From assembly GCA_902573425.1 (NCBI GenBank), contig CACGJO010000004.1, forward strand, positions 1 through 64,000: 64,000 nucleotides of DNA. Direction: 5' to 3'. Numbering within the stretch: position 1 is the first letter of the stretch; every line of letters starts with the position of its first letter. Position numbers and translations under genes: made by a program. Below, in pieces: positions 38,147 through 46,387 of the stretch. This DNA comes from an uncultured Pelagibacteraceae bacterium (lineage in GTDB: Bacteria; Pseudomonadota; Alphaproteobacteria; Pelagibacterales; Pelagibacteraceae). The notes beneath the pieces were generated by a model. It was not told the DNA's origin, did no database searches, and saw only the letters and a program-made list of their open reading frames with translations.

Positions 38147-38950
38147 ATGTTAGAAGATTTTTTTATAAGAGCTTTAATAGCTGGACTCGGTATTGCAATT
38201 GTAACAGGGCCCCTTGGATGTTTCGTTATATGGAGACGGTTATCATATTTTGGCGATACTCTTGCTCACTCTGCTTTACTTGGAGTTACACTCGCTTATA
38301 CTTTAGAATTTAATATTGCTATTTCAGTATTTATAATTTCATCTTTAATTGCGTTAATTCTGATAGATTTACAAAAAAGAACTAATCTACCAGGTGATGC
38401 TTTACTTGGGCTTTTGGCTCATTCGTCTTTAGCAGTTGGATTAGTTGTTATTGGATTTTTAACATTCATTAGGTTCGATATCATGGGATTATTATTTGGA
38501 GACATATTAGCAGTTACAATTAATGATATATTTATTATATGGATAGGAGGTCCATTAATACTAATAATTCTTAAATTGATATGGAAAGCTTTATTTGCTT
38601 CAACAGTAAACTACGAATTAGCAGAAGCTGAAGGCTTAAATCCTGACAGAGCTAAAGCTATATTTACAATTTTAATGGCAGGCATTATTGCTATTTCAAT
38701 AAAAATGGTTGGATTATTATTAATTACAGGAATGTTGATTATACCAGCTGCAATGGCTAGAAATATTTCTTCAAGCCCACAAATGATGGTAATTTATTCA
38801 GTGATTGGAGGGTTGTTATCTGTGATTTTAGGTTTATTAACTTCTTTAGAATTTAATACAGCTTCAGGCCCTTCAATTATAGCAGCTGCCTTATTCCTAT
38901 TCGTACTTTCATTATTAAAAATTAAACAATCGATTAAATTGAAAAATTAA
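38147..38950 (+). CDS. znuB: Zinc ABC transporter permease ZnuB
   Basis: A 267-residue inner-membrane permease of the ABC-3 family with seven to nine hydrophobic segments. Typical blocks are WRRLSYFGDTLAHSALLGV near the N terminus and AGIIAISIKMVGLLLITGMLIIPAAMAR near 185-205. It follows znuC without a gap, so it is translated by coupling. ZnuB with ZnuC forms the uptake pore for zinc. Confidence 0.95.
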   Translation: MLEDFFIRALIAGLGIAIVTGPLGCFVIWRRLSYFGDTLAHSALLGVTLAYTLEFNIAISVFIISSLIALILIDLQKRTNLPGDALLGLLAHSSLAVGLVVIGFLTFIRFDIMGLLFGDILAVTINDIFIIWIGGPLILIILKLIWKALFASTVNYELAEAEGLNPDRAKAIFTILMAGIIAISIKMVGLLLITGMLIIPAAMARNISSSPQMMVIYSVIGGLLSVILGLLTSLEFNTASGPSIIAAALFLFVLSLLKIKQSIKLKN

Positions 38951-38965
38951 CGGAGAATCAATACA

Positions 38966-39373
38966 ATGACTAAAATGCACAAAGAAAATAATCTTACAAA
39001 AAATCAGCAAATAGTTCTTGATTTAATTGAAAAATCAACAGAACCGGTTAAAGCTTATTCAATATTATCTAATGTAAAAAAAAAGGGTATGAAAGCACCT
39101 CCTCAAGTTTATAGAGCTTTAGAAAAATTAATCAAAGTAGGAAAAATTCATAAAGTAGAAAGTAGAAATGCTTTTATAGCGTGTAAAAACACAAATTGTG
39201 AAGTTTCAAATGCAACTGCTTTTTCAATATGTCAAGCTTGTGAAAAAGTTACTGAGATCGTTAATTCTAAACTTTCTAAATATCTAAAGAGTTTTCAAGA
39301 TAGTACTGGTATGAAGTATAAAAAGTATAATCTGGAATTTTTTGGCTTGTGTCAAAAATGCAAATCAAAATAA
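38966..39373 (+). CDS. zur: Fur-family zinc-uptake regulator Zur
   Basis: This 135-residue repressor has a winged-helix domain (NQQIVLDLIEKS ... QVYRALEKLIKVGKIHKVESRNAF) and a C-terminal dimerisation domain with two CxxC pairs (CQAC and CQKC) that fit the structural zinc site. The putative sensory site, which in E. coli Zur includes a Cys and His residues, here has IACKNTNCEVSNATAF, with Cys instead of the expected His. A good GGAG ribosome site precedes the ATG. Its position behind znuCB and the upstream boxes imply autoregulation. Confidence 0.9.
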   Translation: MTKMHKENNLTKNQQIVLDLIEKSTEPVKAYSILSNVKKKGMKAPPQVYRALEKLIKVGKIHKVESRNAFIACKNTNCEVSNATAFSICQACEKVTEIVNSKLSKYLKSFQDSTGMKYKKYNLEFFGLCQKCKSK

Positions 39374-39374
39374 A

Positions 39375-39761
39375 ATGAATATTTTTGGAATAGGTTCAGA
39401 TTTAGTAAATATTAAGAGAATTCAGGGTATTTTAAGAAAAAACCGAAATTTTAAAAACAGAGTTTTTTCAAAAAAGGAAATTGTTATAGGTTCAAAAAAA
39501 AATAATCAGTCTAATTATTTTGCAAAAAGATTTGCTGCTAAGGAGGCATTTTCCAAAGCCTTAGGCACTGGTATTTCTAAAGGATTAAGCTTTAAAGATA
39601 TTGAAATTCTTAACAATAAGAAAGGTAAGCCGATTTTAAATATTAACGGCAAAAGTAAAAAAATTGTAAAAAAATTAATAAAAAAAAGATTTAAAACTTT
39701 TGTATCTCTGTCAGATGAAAAATCACACGCAATAGCTTCAGTTATTATATCAATTAACTAA
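39375..39761 (+). CDS. acpS: Holo-[acyl-carrier-protein] synthase
   Basis: The ATG at 39375 (MNIFGIGSDLVNIKRI) starts a 128-residue AcpS, which transfers phosphopantetheine from CoA to apo-ACP. The N-terminal GIGSDL supplies the metal-binding Asp, and FAAKEAFSKALG supplies the catalytic Glu/Lys block. The upstream codons belong to the out-of-frame zur end and are not coding. It lies two bases after the zur stop codon, placing a lipid-synthesis gene at the end of the zinc operon, and converges with the epimerase gene. Confidence 0.93.
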   Translation: MNIFGIGSDLVNIKRIQGILRKNRNFKNRVFSKKEIVIGSKKNNQSNYFAKRFAAKEAFSKALGTGISKGLSFKDIEILNNKKGKPILNINGKSKKIVKKLIKKRFKTFVSLSDEKSHAIASVIISIN

Positions 39762-40813
39762 TTACTTTTTTTTATTTTGTTAAAGATTTTCTTAATTTTA
39801 AACGACAATCCTTTTTTTATTTTCTTTAAAACTTTACCATTTTTGTGAGCATTTATTATTTGGTCTTCCCAATAATTCTTTTCAGTATCATCTGGTACTT
39901 GATTTTTTCTATACATTGAGTCAATTACCTGTTTCATCCCTTCTTTCATTAAATATTTTGGTTTAAATTCAGGAACATCTTTGAGTATTTTCTTGCTTGA
40001 ATAGCTTATGTCCTTTGAAAAAATGTTGTTTAGCAAATCAAGGTTTGGAATGTTTAATTTGCTAAGATTTGCAAATGGAATTTTAACAAGTTCAACTTGT
40101 TTTCCAATAATTTCCATAGCCATATTATGATAATCTTTCCAATTTGTAGCCTCTTGCGAGGCAAGTATGTAGTTTTGTCCAACACAATGCTTCTTTCCCA
40201 TGACTCCCTCAAAAGCCAGTGCGGCATCATCCGCATGTAGAAATTGATGCTTTATACTTCCGTCATCTGCAATAATTAGGGGTTTACCTTTTTTTATTCT
40301 GTCTATCCAGGAAAAATCTGTAGATCCTACTTGCCTTAACAAACCAGAATTGGGGCCATAAACAGTAGACGGTTTTACAATAGTTACCGGAAAACTTCTT
40401 TTTTCAAATTCTTCTTTAAAAATTAGTTCAGCTTCTGCTTTATAGTGGCCATAGCTATCATATGGTTGAATTGGAGAGTTTTCGTTAATCTCTGTTAAAA
40501 TACTTTTGTTACCATATGTAACTACAGTAGAGCACATTATATAGTGTTTTACTCCTTTGAAAGCCTCAATACTACTTTTGGCCTCAAGATGATTAAAACA
40601 TAACATATCGATAGCAACATCAAAATTTTCTTTTTGAATTTTTTTTTCAAAATTTTTAAAATCAGATCGGTCACCCTTTATTAATCGAACGTTTTTCGGC
40701 AAACTACCTCTGAGGCCTCTATTAAAACAAACTACTTCATGTTTGCTTTTAATAAGAAGATCAACAATACTTGAACTGATATTACCTGTTCCGCCAACAA
40801 TACAAATTTTCAT
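39758..40813 (-). CDS. NAD-dependent epimerase/dehydratase family protein
   Basis: The 351-residue SDR protein begins KICIVGGTGNISSSIVDLL, an NAD(P)-binding GxxGxxG pattern, and has a YGHYK active-site Tyr/Lys (SYGHYKAEAELIF) with VVTYG as the preceding strand and Ser region. PSTVYGP follows. Family members are sugar-nucleotide epimerases, dehydratases or reductases; the substrate is unknown. The next gene upstream (Gfo/Idh) is eight bases away, and the 3' end overlaps acpS by four bases, tail to tail. Confidence 0.8.
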   Translation of the reverse strand: MKICIVGGTGNISSSIVDLLIKSKHEVVCFNRGLRGSLPKNVRLIKGDRSDFKNFEKKIQKENFDVAIDMLCFNHLEAKSSIEAFKGVKHYIMCSTVVTYGNKSILTEINENSPIQPYDSYGHYKAEAELIFKEEFEKRSFPVTIVKPSTVYGPNSGLLRQVGSTDFSWIDRIKKGKPLIIADDGSIKHQFLHADDAALAFEGVMGKKHCVGQNYILASQEATNWKDYHNMAMEIIGKQVELVKIPFANLSKLNIPNLDLLNNIFSKDISYSSKKILKDVPEFKPKYLMKEGMKQVIDSMYRKNQVPDDTEKNYWEDQIINAHKNGKVLKKIKKGLSFKIKKIFNKIKKSN

Positions 40814-40820
40814 AAACTTT

Positions 40821-41888
40821 TTAAATTTTTTCGGCTAATTCCATTTTGTTTGAATTTTGACTTTTAATTGCAGCTTCAATTAATGCTTGAGTATTAAGAG
40901 ACTCTTCATAACTTGATCTTATATAACTTTTGTTATTTTCTTCTATTGATTTGAGCCAAGCAGAAATCTTATCGAGACCACCCAAATCATTATTTGGACC
41001 AAATTTTTCATTTATTTTTTTTCCCTGAATTGTGCCTTTGATAACTTTTTCAGTTGCATTTGCTTCTAATCTCAAATTTGGACCTATTAATTCTAGGTCC
41101 CACTTAGTCACGTCATGTCCACAATGATTGGTGTGTGAACCAAAAATTCCATTATCAAGTTCATAAATTAGTTGTAGGGAATTTTCAGCATCAATATTTT
41201 TATTATAATTAACCATATTTTTAATGCCCATTGATGCAGCTCTGATTGGTTTTGGATTGTTCAGAATATAACGTACACAATCTAATAAATGAATTGCCTG
41301 TTCAGCATACGGGCCTCCACTAAATTTTTTCTGTAAGTACCATTCGGGAACTTGTATTACAGGGTAATATCCAATTGTAAGTTTTGTTCTTACTAAATGG
41401 ATTTCTTTTCCTTCAATTAATTTTTTTAATTTTTCATAACGAGGGTCATATCTGGACTGAAATCCTACAGACGTAATTACACCTGAATTCTTGATATACC
41501 TTAAACACTCACGTCCCATTACAAGATTGTAAGCCGGTGGTTTTTCGACAAAAATATTTATTTTTTTATCACAAGCATATTTAATTGGTTCAGTTCTGAC
41601 GGTTGGAATAGTGGAGATTAATAATCCATCCATAGTAAAATTAAAAAAATCTTCAATTTTATCTGTAAAATTTTGTGTATTTGTTATGTTGGCTAATTTT
41701 TCAGCAGCTTCTATTTTTATATCGTGAATAGCTTCAATTTTTGCTCCCGAGGACATAGCCTGTTTTGCCAAAAGAGTAGCTTGCGCACCTGCACCAAAAA
41801 TACCGATTTTTAAAGGTTTAGACAACTTAAAGTTATTTACTGAACTTTTTGTTCTGAAAACGTTTTTAATTATTTTTTTTAAGCTCAT
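40821..41888 (-). CDS. Gfo/Idh/MocA-family oxidoreductase
   Basis: This 355-residue protein has an N-terminal NAD-binding fold (LKIGIFGAGAQATLLAKQAM) and the EKP motif (NIFVEKPPAYNLVMGREC) characteristic of Gfo/Idh/MocA dehydrogenases. The C-terminal part contains GGPYAEQAIHLLDCVRYIL, holding the catalytic His-x3-D type site. The family oxidises or reduces sugars and inositols. It is transcribed with the epimerase and the GT8-like gene, so modification of a sugar precursor is likely. Confidence 0.85.
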   Translation of the reverse strand: MSLKKIIKNVFRTKSSVNNFKLSKPLKIGIFGAGAQATLLAKQAMSSGAKIEAIHDIKIEAAEKLANITNTQNFTDKIEDFFNFTMDGLLISTIPTVRTEPIKYACDKKINIFVEKPPAYNLVMGRECLRYIKNSGVITSVGFQSRYDPRYEKLKKLIEGKEIHLVRTKLTIGYYPVIQVPEWYLQKKFSGGPYAEQAIHLLDCVRYILNNPKPIRAASMGIKNMVNYNKNIDAENSLQLIYELDNGIFGSHTNHCGHDVTKWDLELIGPNLRLEANATEKVIKGTIQGKKINEKFGPNNDLGGLDKISAWLKSIEENNKSYIRSSYEESLNTQALIEAAIKSQNSNKMELAEKI

Positions 41889-41900
41889 AGTCGGAATATT

Positions 41901-42815
41901 TTATATAACACCAAATCTTAGGCTTTTTTGGATTTCTTTTCCTTCAATCGTTTTAATATTGATCTTTATATCTTTATTTAATCTCATATCCGTTTTATCT
42001 TTCCAAATACCGGCGGCTAGATGAATTATTCCAATTTCATCATTGGGCAAAAAAGGTTCAACAAATGTATCTTTTTTTTCGTCGAACTTTGGTAACAAAT
42101 GACTTGTTATCCAATTACACTTTAAAGGCAAAAATTCAACATCAACATTATCATGATAAACTGCTATATTAATTGCTAAACCTTCAGACCCAAAAATTTT
42201 TCCTTTTGAAAGTGTTTTTTTTAAATTTTTTTGCCATACATCCCAACATTTAGAATTTTTTTCCAATGAAAAAACTCCAATGTTTATATGTGGAGCAAAA
42301 GCTAACTTTCTGGCAATTTCTTCGTTTATGCCAGACGACTTTGCATGTTTATAATTTTGAGATTTAATTAAAGCAATTTTTCCTAATAACCATTTGACTT
42401 TAGATGTAATTCTATAACCTGGTCCTATACTTTGAGTTATTCCTAATTTTCCATTTTCACAGGCTTTAAAATATAATTCAACTGCTTTCCAGGAATTAAC
42501 CCAAGCATCACAATCAATCCAAAGATACCTTTTAAATTCTGGAAAATAATTTGGCAAGAAAGCTCTTGAAACTTGGCTCTTTAACCATTCTTTTTTTATG
42601 ACTTTATAGCCTGGAACATCTATGTCCCAATTAGCTTTTTTAATCGAATAAACTTTTGATTTAATTGTTTTTATTTGATTTTCGGTCAAACCAGCATCTA
42701 AAACGCAAATTGAAAGATTATTGCTTTCTTCAAAAGATTTTATTGAGTCTATAAGTTCTTTAAGAAGATCGAAATATTTTGAGTCAGCCAAAGTTACAAT
42801 TGCATTGGAATTCAT
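41901..42815 (-). CDS. GT8-like glycosyltransferase with DxD motif
   Basis: The 304-residue protein starts NAIVTLADSKYFDLLKELI, resembling the nucleotide-binding end of GT8 enzymes, and carries RYLWIDCDAWVNSW with a DxD site for metal and nucleotide sugar at about residue 98. A second block FAPHINIGVFSLEKNSKCW and the C-terminal HLAAGIWKDK fit a GT-A transferase that binds UDP-sugars. The acceptor is unknown. It sits 12 bases before the Gfo/Idh gene and three bases after GT17 copy 2. Confidence 0.7.
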   Translation of the reverse strand: MNSNAIVTLADSKYFDLLKELIDSIKSFEESNNLSICVLDAGLTENQIKTIKSKVYSIKKANWDIDVPGYKVIKKEWLKSQVSRAFLPNYFPEFKRYLWIDCDAWVNSWKAVELYFKACENGKLGITQSIGPGYRITSKVKWLLGKIALIKSQNYKHAKSSGINEEIARKLAFAPHINIGVFSLEKNSKCWDVWQKNLKKTLSKGKIFGSEGLAINIAVYHDNVDVEFLPLKCNWITSHLLPKFDEKKDTFVEPFLPNDEIGIIHLAAGIWKDKTDMRLNKDIKINIKTIEGKEIQKSLRFGVI

Positions 42816-42818
42816 CGT

Positions 42819-43709
42819 TTATTCAAGCCAGTTTTTATATTTTTTTAAATTTTTTTTTATATAATTGGGTAATTCATCCGTGGAGGTAATTTTGAGTTCC
42901 TCACCCCCGTCAAATTTATTTTTTTTCGAATCCACTCTTAGATTATATACGGGTTTTTTATTAATAATCATTTTTTCTATACCCTCTTCACCAATTGGTT
43001 TAAGATCGTACTCTCTATGGTGTAGGTAAGAGGTCAACTTTTTTTCAATATTTTTTGCTGTTTTAAGATAAGAAAAATGCCAACCACCATTTTCTATAAA
43101 ATGAATATCTTGATATTTTGTTTTGGAAAAAAGAGCATCCAATCTCCAAAAGGGATAATTTTTATCTTTGATGTTTCTTAACCATTGTGGAGATAATAGA
43201 TTATTTTTTCTACACGCTTTGGTCCCAAACCATTCAAATGATTCTAGTTTTAAATTAAATTTGTAGTAAAATAGTTTTTGTTTAAAAAAAATTAATTTGT
43301 TTTTAATATTTTTTAAATTGTTTTGTTCCAGATTTGGAATCTCGTCTAAATCTGATATTAAAATAATATCATTTGGCTCAGCATCTTTGAGGCCCTCTGT
43401 AATATAGTTTCTTTGGAAATTTTCCCTTTTAGAAGCATTAAGAAAATATTTTGAATTAGTTATATCAATGTGATCCTTATCATCAAAATTTGCAATTCCA
43501 GGGGGTCCTTTATCTAAAACTAAATAAACTATTTTATGTTTAAACTTTTCAAAATTATTTATTTTAAAATTAAGACTTCTCTTTTTTCCATTGTGAGCAT
43601 ATTTGCTTTCAACAATTACAAATTTGTCAACATAGCTATTTAAATAATTTAAACGAAGATCAAGAAGTATATCTTCATCGAAATACATAAAACAATCAAA
43701 GATTTTCAT
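42819..43709 (-). CDS. Glycosyltransferase family 17-like protein (copy 2)
   Basis: A 296-residue paralog of the GT17-like gene at 32005-32910. Matching blocks are KIFDCFMYFDED, LDLRLNYLNSYVDKFVIVES, YAHNGKKRSLNF and the ISDLDEIP acidic motif, and both end with a PNYIKKNL/PSFIQKNL-type tail. The family adds N-acetylglucosamine in animals; the bacterial substrate is unknown. Its start overlaps the GGCT-like gene by four bases. Confidence 0.8.
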   Translation of the reverse strand: MKIFDCFMYFDEDILLDLRLNYLNSYVDKFVIVESKYAHNGKKRSLNFKINNFEKFKHKIVYLVLDKGPPGIANFDDKDHIDITNSKYFLNASKRENFQRNYITEGLKDAEPNDIILISDLDEIPNLEQNNLKNIKNKLIFFKQKLFYYKFNLKLESFEWFGTKACRKNNLLSPQWLRNIKDKNYPFWRLDALFSKTKYQDIHFIENGGWHFSYLKTAKNIEKKLTSYLHHREYDLKPIGEEGIEKMIINKKPVYNLRVDSKKNKFDGGEELKITSTDELPNYIKKNLKKYKNWLE

Positions 43710-44131
43710 TTTACTTTTATTTTTTTGTTTTTAGATATGAAAATGAATGAATCTCTATAACCGCAATCCTTGTAACCTTGAATGATAATATTTAAATATC
43801 TTTTGCTAGGTGGAAAATGTTTAGTTTTTTTTGGCATATAATAGTACATAACTTTTGTGCCATTTAGAGTGAAATATTTCTTTATATAAGTTACAGGATA
43901 ATTTTCATAAACATCTAATTTTTTTTCATCCCCTTTCGTTATTTTGTAAATAGCACCCAATACAAAACTGTTTTGTTTTTTTTCAATATCGGCAACCCCG
44001 CCACCTAAATAATAATTTCTAAATGAAAGCTTAAAGTTTTTTAGTGTATAGCAACCTATATATTTTGAGTTTTTACACCTTCGTTTCATTTGTTTTTGAT
44101 GTAAGTTGCTCCCGTAAGCAAAATATAACAT
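43706..44131 (-). CDS. Gamma-glutamylcyclotransferase-like protein
   Basis: The 141-residue protein starts MLYFAYGSNL, the substrate-binding YGSNL motif of the GGCT/AIG2 fold, and has LDVYENYP with the catalytic Glu. Members release 5-oxoproline from gamma-glutamyl compounds or act on related amines. Its start is one base from the end of the CinA-like gene and its end overlaps GT17 copy 2, so it is probably co-transcribed; why this enzyme sits beside glycosyltransferases is unclear. Confidence 0.8.
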   Translation of the reverse strand: MLYFAYGSNLHQKQMKRRCKNSKYIGCYTLKNFKLSFRNYYLGGGVADIEKKQNSFVLGAIYKITKGDEKKLDVYENYPVTYIKKYFTLNGTKVMYYYMPKKTKHFPPSKRYLNIIIQGYKDCGYRDSFIFISKNKKIKVK

Positions 44132-44892
44132 TAAATACCTTTCAAAATTCTTAATTTCTTTTTGGTTAACATTTTAATAATTTCTTTGTGGCAAGATTGT
44201 AACTTTGATTTTTTTTCTGACCTTAAAACAACAGATACGCCAATTTTTCCAAGTCTAAAAAAAGGATAACTTCCAATCTCAACTATTTTTTTGTATTTAT
44301 TTTGTATCTTTTCCAAGTTATTTGCAATTTTACTCTCTACAGTCTGAGTACTTATTGAAAGGCTCAAAATTCTAGAACCTTTTTTTAAATATTTTTTTAA
44401 ATTATGAAGCATGGATTGTAGAATTAAAGGAACGCCTGGAAGACAAATTATATTTTTAATCATAAAACCTGGTGCAGCACTTGAGGGGTTATATATTAAT
44501 TTTGAACCTTCTGGCATTTTTGCCATTTTTTTTCTAGAGTCATTAAATGCTTTTTTTCCATAATAATTACTTAGAATTTTATAAGCCTCCTCGTTGTATA
44601 CGTATTTTTTTTTAAAGGCTTTTGAAATAGATTTGGCTGTTATATCATCATGAGTAGGTCCAATTCCACCTGTTGTAAAAACATAATTATAATTTTTACT
44701 AAGATTTAATAAATTTTTTATTATTTTTTTCTCTTCGTCTGGAACAATACGAACTTCATGTATTTTTATTCCAAGATTTGTATTTAACCATGATGCTAAA
44801 TAAGAAACATTTTGATCTTTTGTTCTTCCTGATAAAATTTCATTACCAATGACTAAAATTGATGCGGAAATTTTTTTATATTTTCTAGCCAT
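44131..44892 (-). CDS. CinA N-terminal-type protein (MoCF domain only)
   Basis: At 253 residues this has the molybdopterin-binding-like fold of CinA proteins: SILVIGNEILSGRTKDQNVSYLA at the N terminus and VFTTGGIGPTHDDIT at residues 69-83. Full-length CinA has about 410 residues with a C-terminal nicotinamide-nucleotide amidase domain, absent here. Short versions exist in other alphaproteobacteria. It could act as an ADP-ribose pyrophosphatase in NAD recycling, but that is only family knowledge. It diverges from sfsA across 18 bases. Confidence 0.85.
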   Translation of the reverse strand: MARKYKKISASILVIGNEILSGRTKDQNVSYLASWLNTNLGIKIHEVRIVPDEEKKIIKNLLNLSKNYNYVFTTGGIGPTHDDITAKSISKAFKKKYVYNEEAYKILSNYYGKKAFNDSRKKMAKMPEGSKLIYNPSSAAPGFMIKNIICLPGVPLILQSMLHNLKKYLKKGSRILSLSISTQTVESKIANNLEKIQNKYKKIVEIGSYPFFRLGKIGVSVVLRSEKKSKLQSCHKEIIKMLTKKKLRILKGI

Positions 44893-44910
44893 AATTTGAT
44901 ACTATTTAAA

Positions 44911-45618
44911 ATGGATTTTGAAAACGAATTAATATCAGGTGTTTTAATAAAAAGATATAAGCGTTTTTTTGTTGATATTAAAATGGAAAATAAAGTAATT
45001 ACAGCTCACTGTCCCAACCCCGGATCTATGCAAAAACTTTTAGCTAAAGGAAATAAGGTATGGATTACAAGATCAAATAATGAAAAAAGGAAACTCAGTC
45101 ACACACTTCAGATTATAGAAGTAAATAATTCAAAATTTTGTGTCAACACTCATATTACTAATAAAATAGTAAAAGAAGCATTAGAAAACAATTATATTAA
45201 AGATTTAGCTATATATAATCAAATAACACCAGAGAAAAAATATGGGATAAATACCAGATTTGATTTCCTTTTGGATAGTACAAAAAATAATAAAAAAGCT
45301 TTTCTTGAGGTTAAAAGTGTTTCACTAAGTAGAAAAAAAGGTCACGCCGAGTTTCCAGATGCTGTAACCTCTAGGGGCAAGAAACATCTTGAAAGTTTAG
45401 TTTCTGCGAACAAACAAGGTTATGATTGCTACTTGTTATTTTTAATACAGATTGAAAATTGTCAATCTTTTGGTATTGCTGCAGATATAGACCCTGAATA
45501 TTCTAAATTTTTCAGAGAAGCTGTAAAAAAAAATGTAAAAGTACTTTGTTATGATTGTAAATTTTCAGACAAAAGCATAGAAATAAATAATAAAATAAAA
45601 ATTTTATTAAATGACTGA
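44911..45618 (+). CDS. sfsA: Sugar fermentation stimulation protein homolog SfsA
   Basis: The ATG at 44911 (MDFENELISGVLIKRYKRFF) gives 235 residues; a TTG five codons upstream is less likely. SfsA family signatures are present: HCPNPGSMQKLL, RFDFLLD, KKAFLEVKSVSLSRKKGHAEFPDAVTSRG and the C-terminal DPEYSKFFREAVKKNV. The fold is an OB domain with a PD-(D/E)xK-type catalytic domain; in E. coli it is a DNA-binding protein linked to maltose genes. It is the first gene of a coupled plus-strand unit and overlaps map by eight bases. Confidence 0.9.
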   Translation: MDFENELISGVLIKRYKRFFVDIKMENKVITAHCPNPGSMQKLLAKGNKVWITRSNNEKRKLSHTLQIIEVNNSKFCVNTHITNKIVKEALENNYIKDLAIYNQITPEKKYGINTRFDFLLDSTKNNKKAFLEVKSVSLSRKKGHAEFPDAVTSRGKKHLESLVSANKQGYDCYLLFLIQIENCQSFGIAADIDPEYSKFFREAVKKNVKVLCYDCKFSDKSIEINNKIKILLND

Positions 45619-46387
45619 TAAAATGTTAGAAGCTTTCGCTGGAACAAGAAAAGCTGGTTCTATTGCATCTGCAGCTTTAGATGAGGTAGCAAAAATAGTT
45701 AAGCCCGGTGTTACAACTGAACAAATTGATAAGTTGTGTTATGACTTTATTAATGATCATAAGGCTTACTCAGCCCCGCTATTTTATAGAGGTTATCCAA
45801 AATCATGTTGTGTATCAGCAAATCACGTCGTTTGTCATGGCATACCAAAAGATAAATTTTTAAGTGAGGGTGATATTGTTAATGTTGATGTTACTGCTTT
45901 GAAGGATGGGTGGCATGGAGATACAAGCAGAATGTATTTTGTTGGCGAAGTATCAACAAAAGCAAATCGGTTGGTAAAAACTACATATGACGCTTTAATC
46001 GAGTCTATTAAAATTTTAAAAAATGATATTCAACTTGGTGATATAGGTTCCATTATACAAAAATATGTTGAAAAAAAAGGTTTTTCAGTTGTAAGGGATT
46101 TTTGTGGACACGGTGTCGGAAAGAAATTTCATGAACATCCAAATATATTACATTACGGAGAAGAAAAGACTGGTGATAAATTAAAGACTGGTATGATTTT
46201 TACGATTGAGCCTATGATAAATGAAGGCCAATATGAAACTAAAGTGTTGAATGATGGATGGACAGCAGTTACGAAAGACAAAAAATTATCCGCACAATTT
46301 GAACACACTGTTGGTATAACTGATAAGGGATATGAAATATTCACAACTTCAAACAAAGGCTTAGACTATCCACCTTACAAAATATGA
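45611..46387 (+). CDS. map: Methionine aminopeptidase, type I
   Basis: The 258-residue MetAP removes N-terminal Met. The pita-bread metal ligands are visible: the Asp in DVTALKDGWHGDTS (two Asp), the His in GHGVGKKFHEHP, Glu in FTIEPMIN and Glu in QFEHTVGIT. Length is that of the plain type Ia enzyme without an N-terminal extension. Its start codon lies inside the sfsA end and its stop codon overlaps purB by four bases. Confidence 0.96.
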   Translation: MTDKMLEAFAGTRKAGSIASAALDEVAKIVKPGVTTEQIDKLCYDFINDHKAYSAPLFYRGYPKSCCVSANHVVCHGIPKDKFLSEGDIVNVDVTALKDGWHGDTSRMYFVGEVSTKANRLVKTTYDALIESIKILKNDIQLGDIGSIIQKYVEKKGFSVVRDFCGHGVGKKFHEHPNILHYGEEKTGDKLKTGMIFTIEPMINEGQYETKVLNDGWTAVTKDKKLSAQFEHTVGITDKGYEIFTTSNKGLDYPPYKI

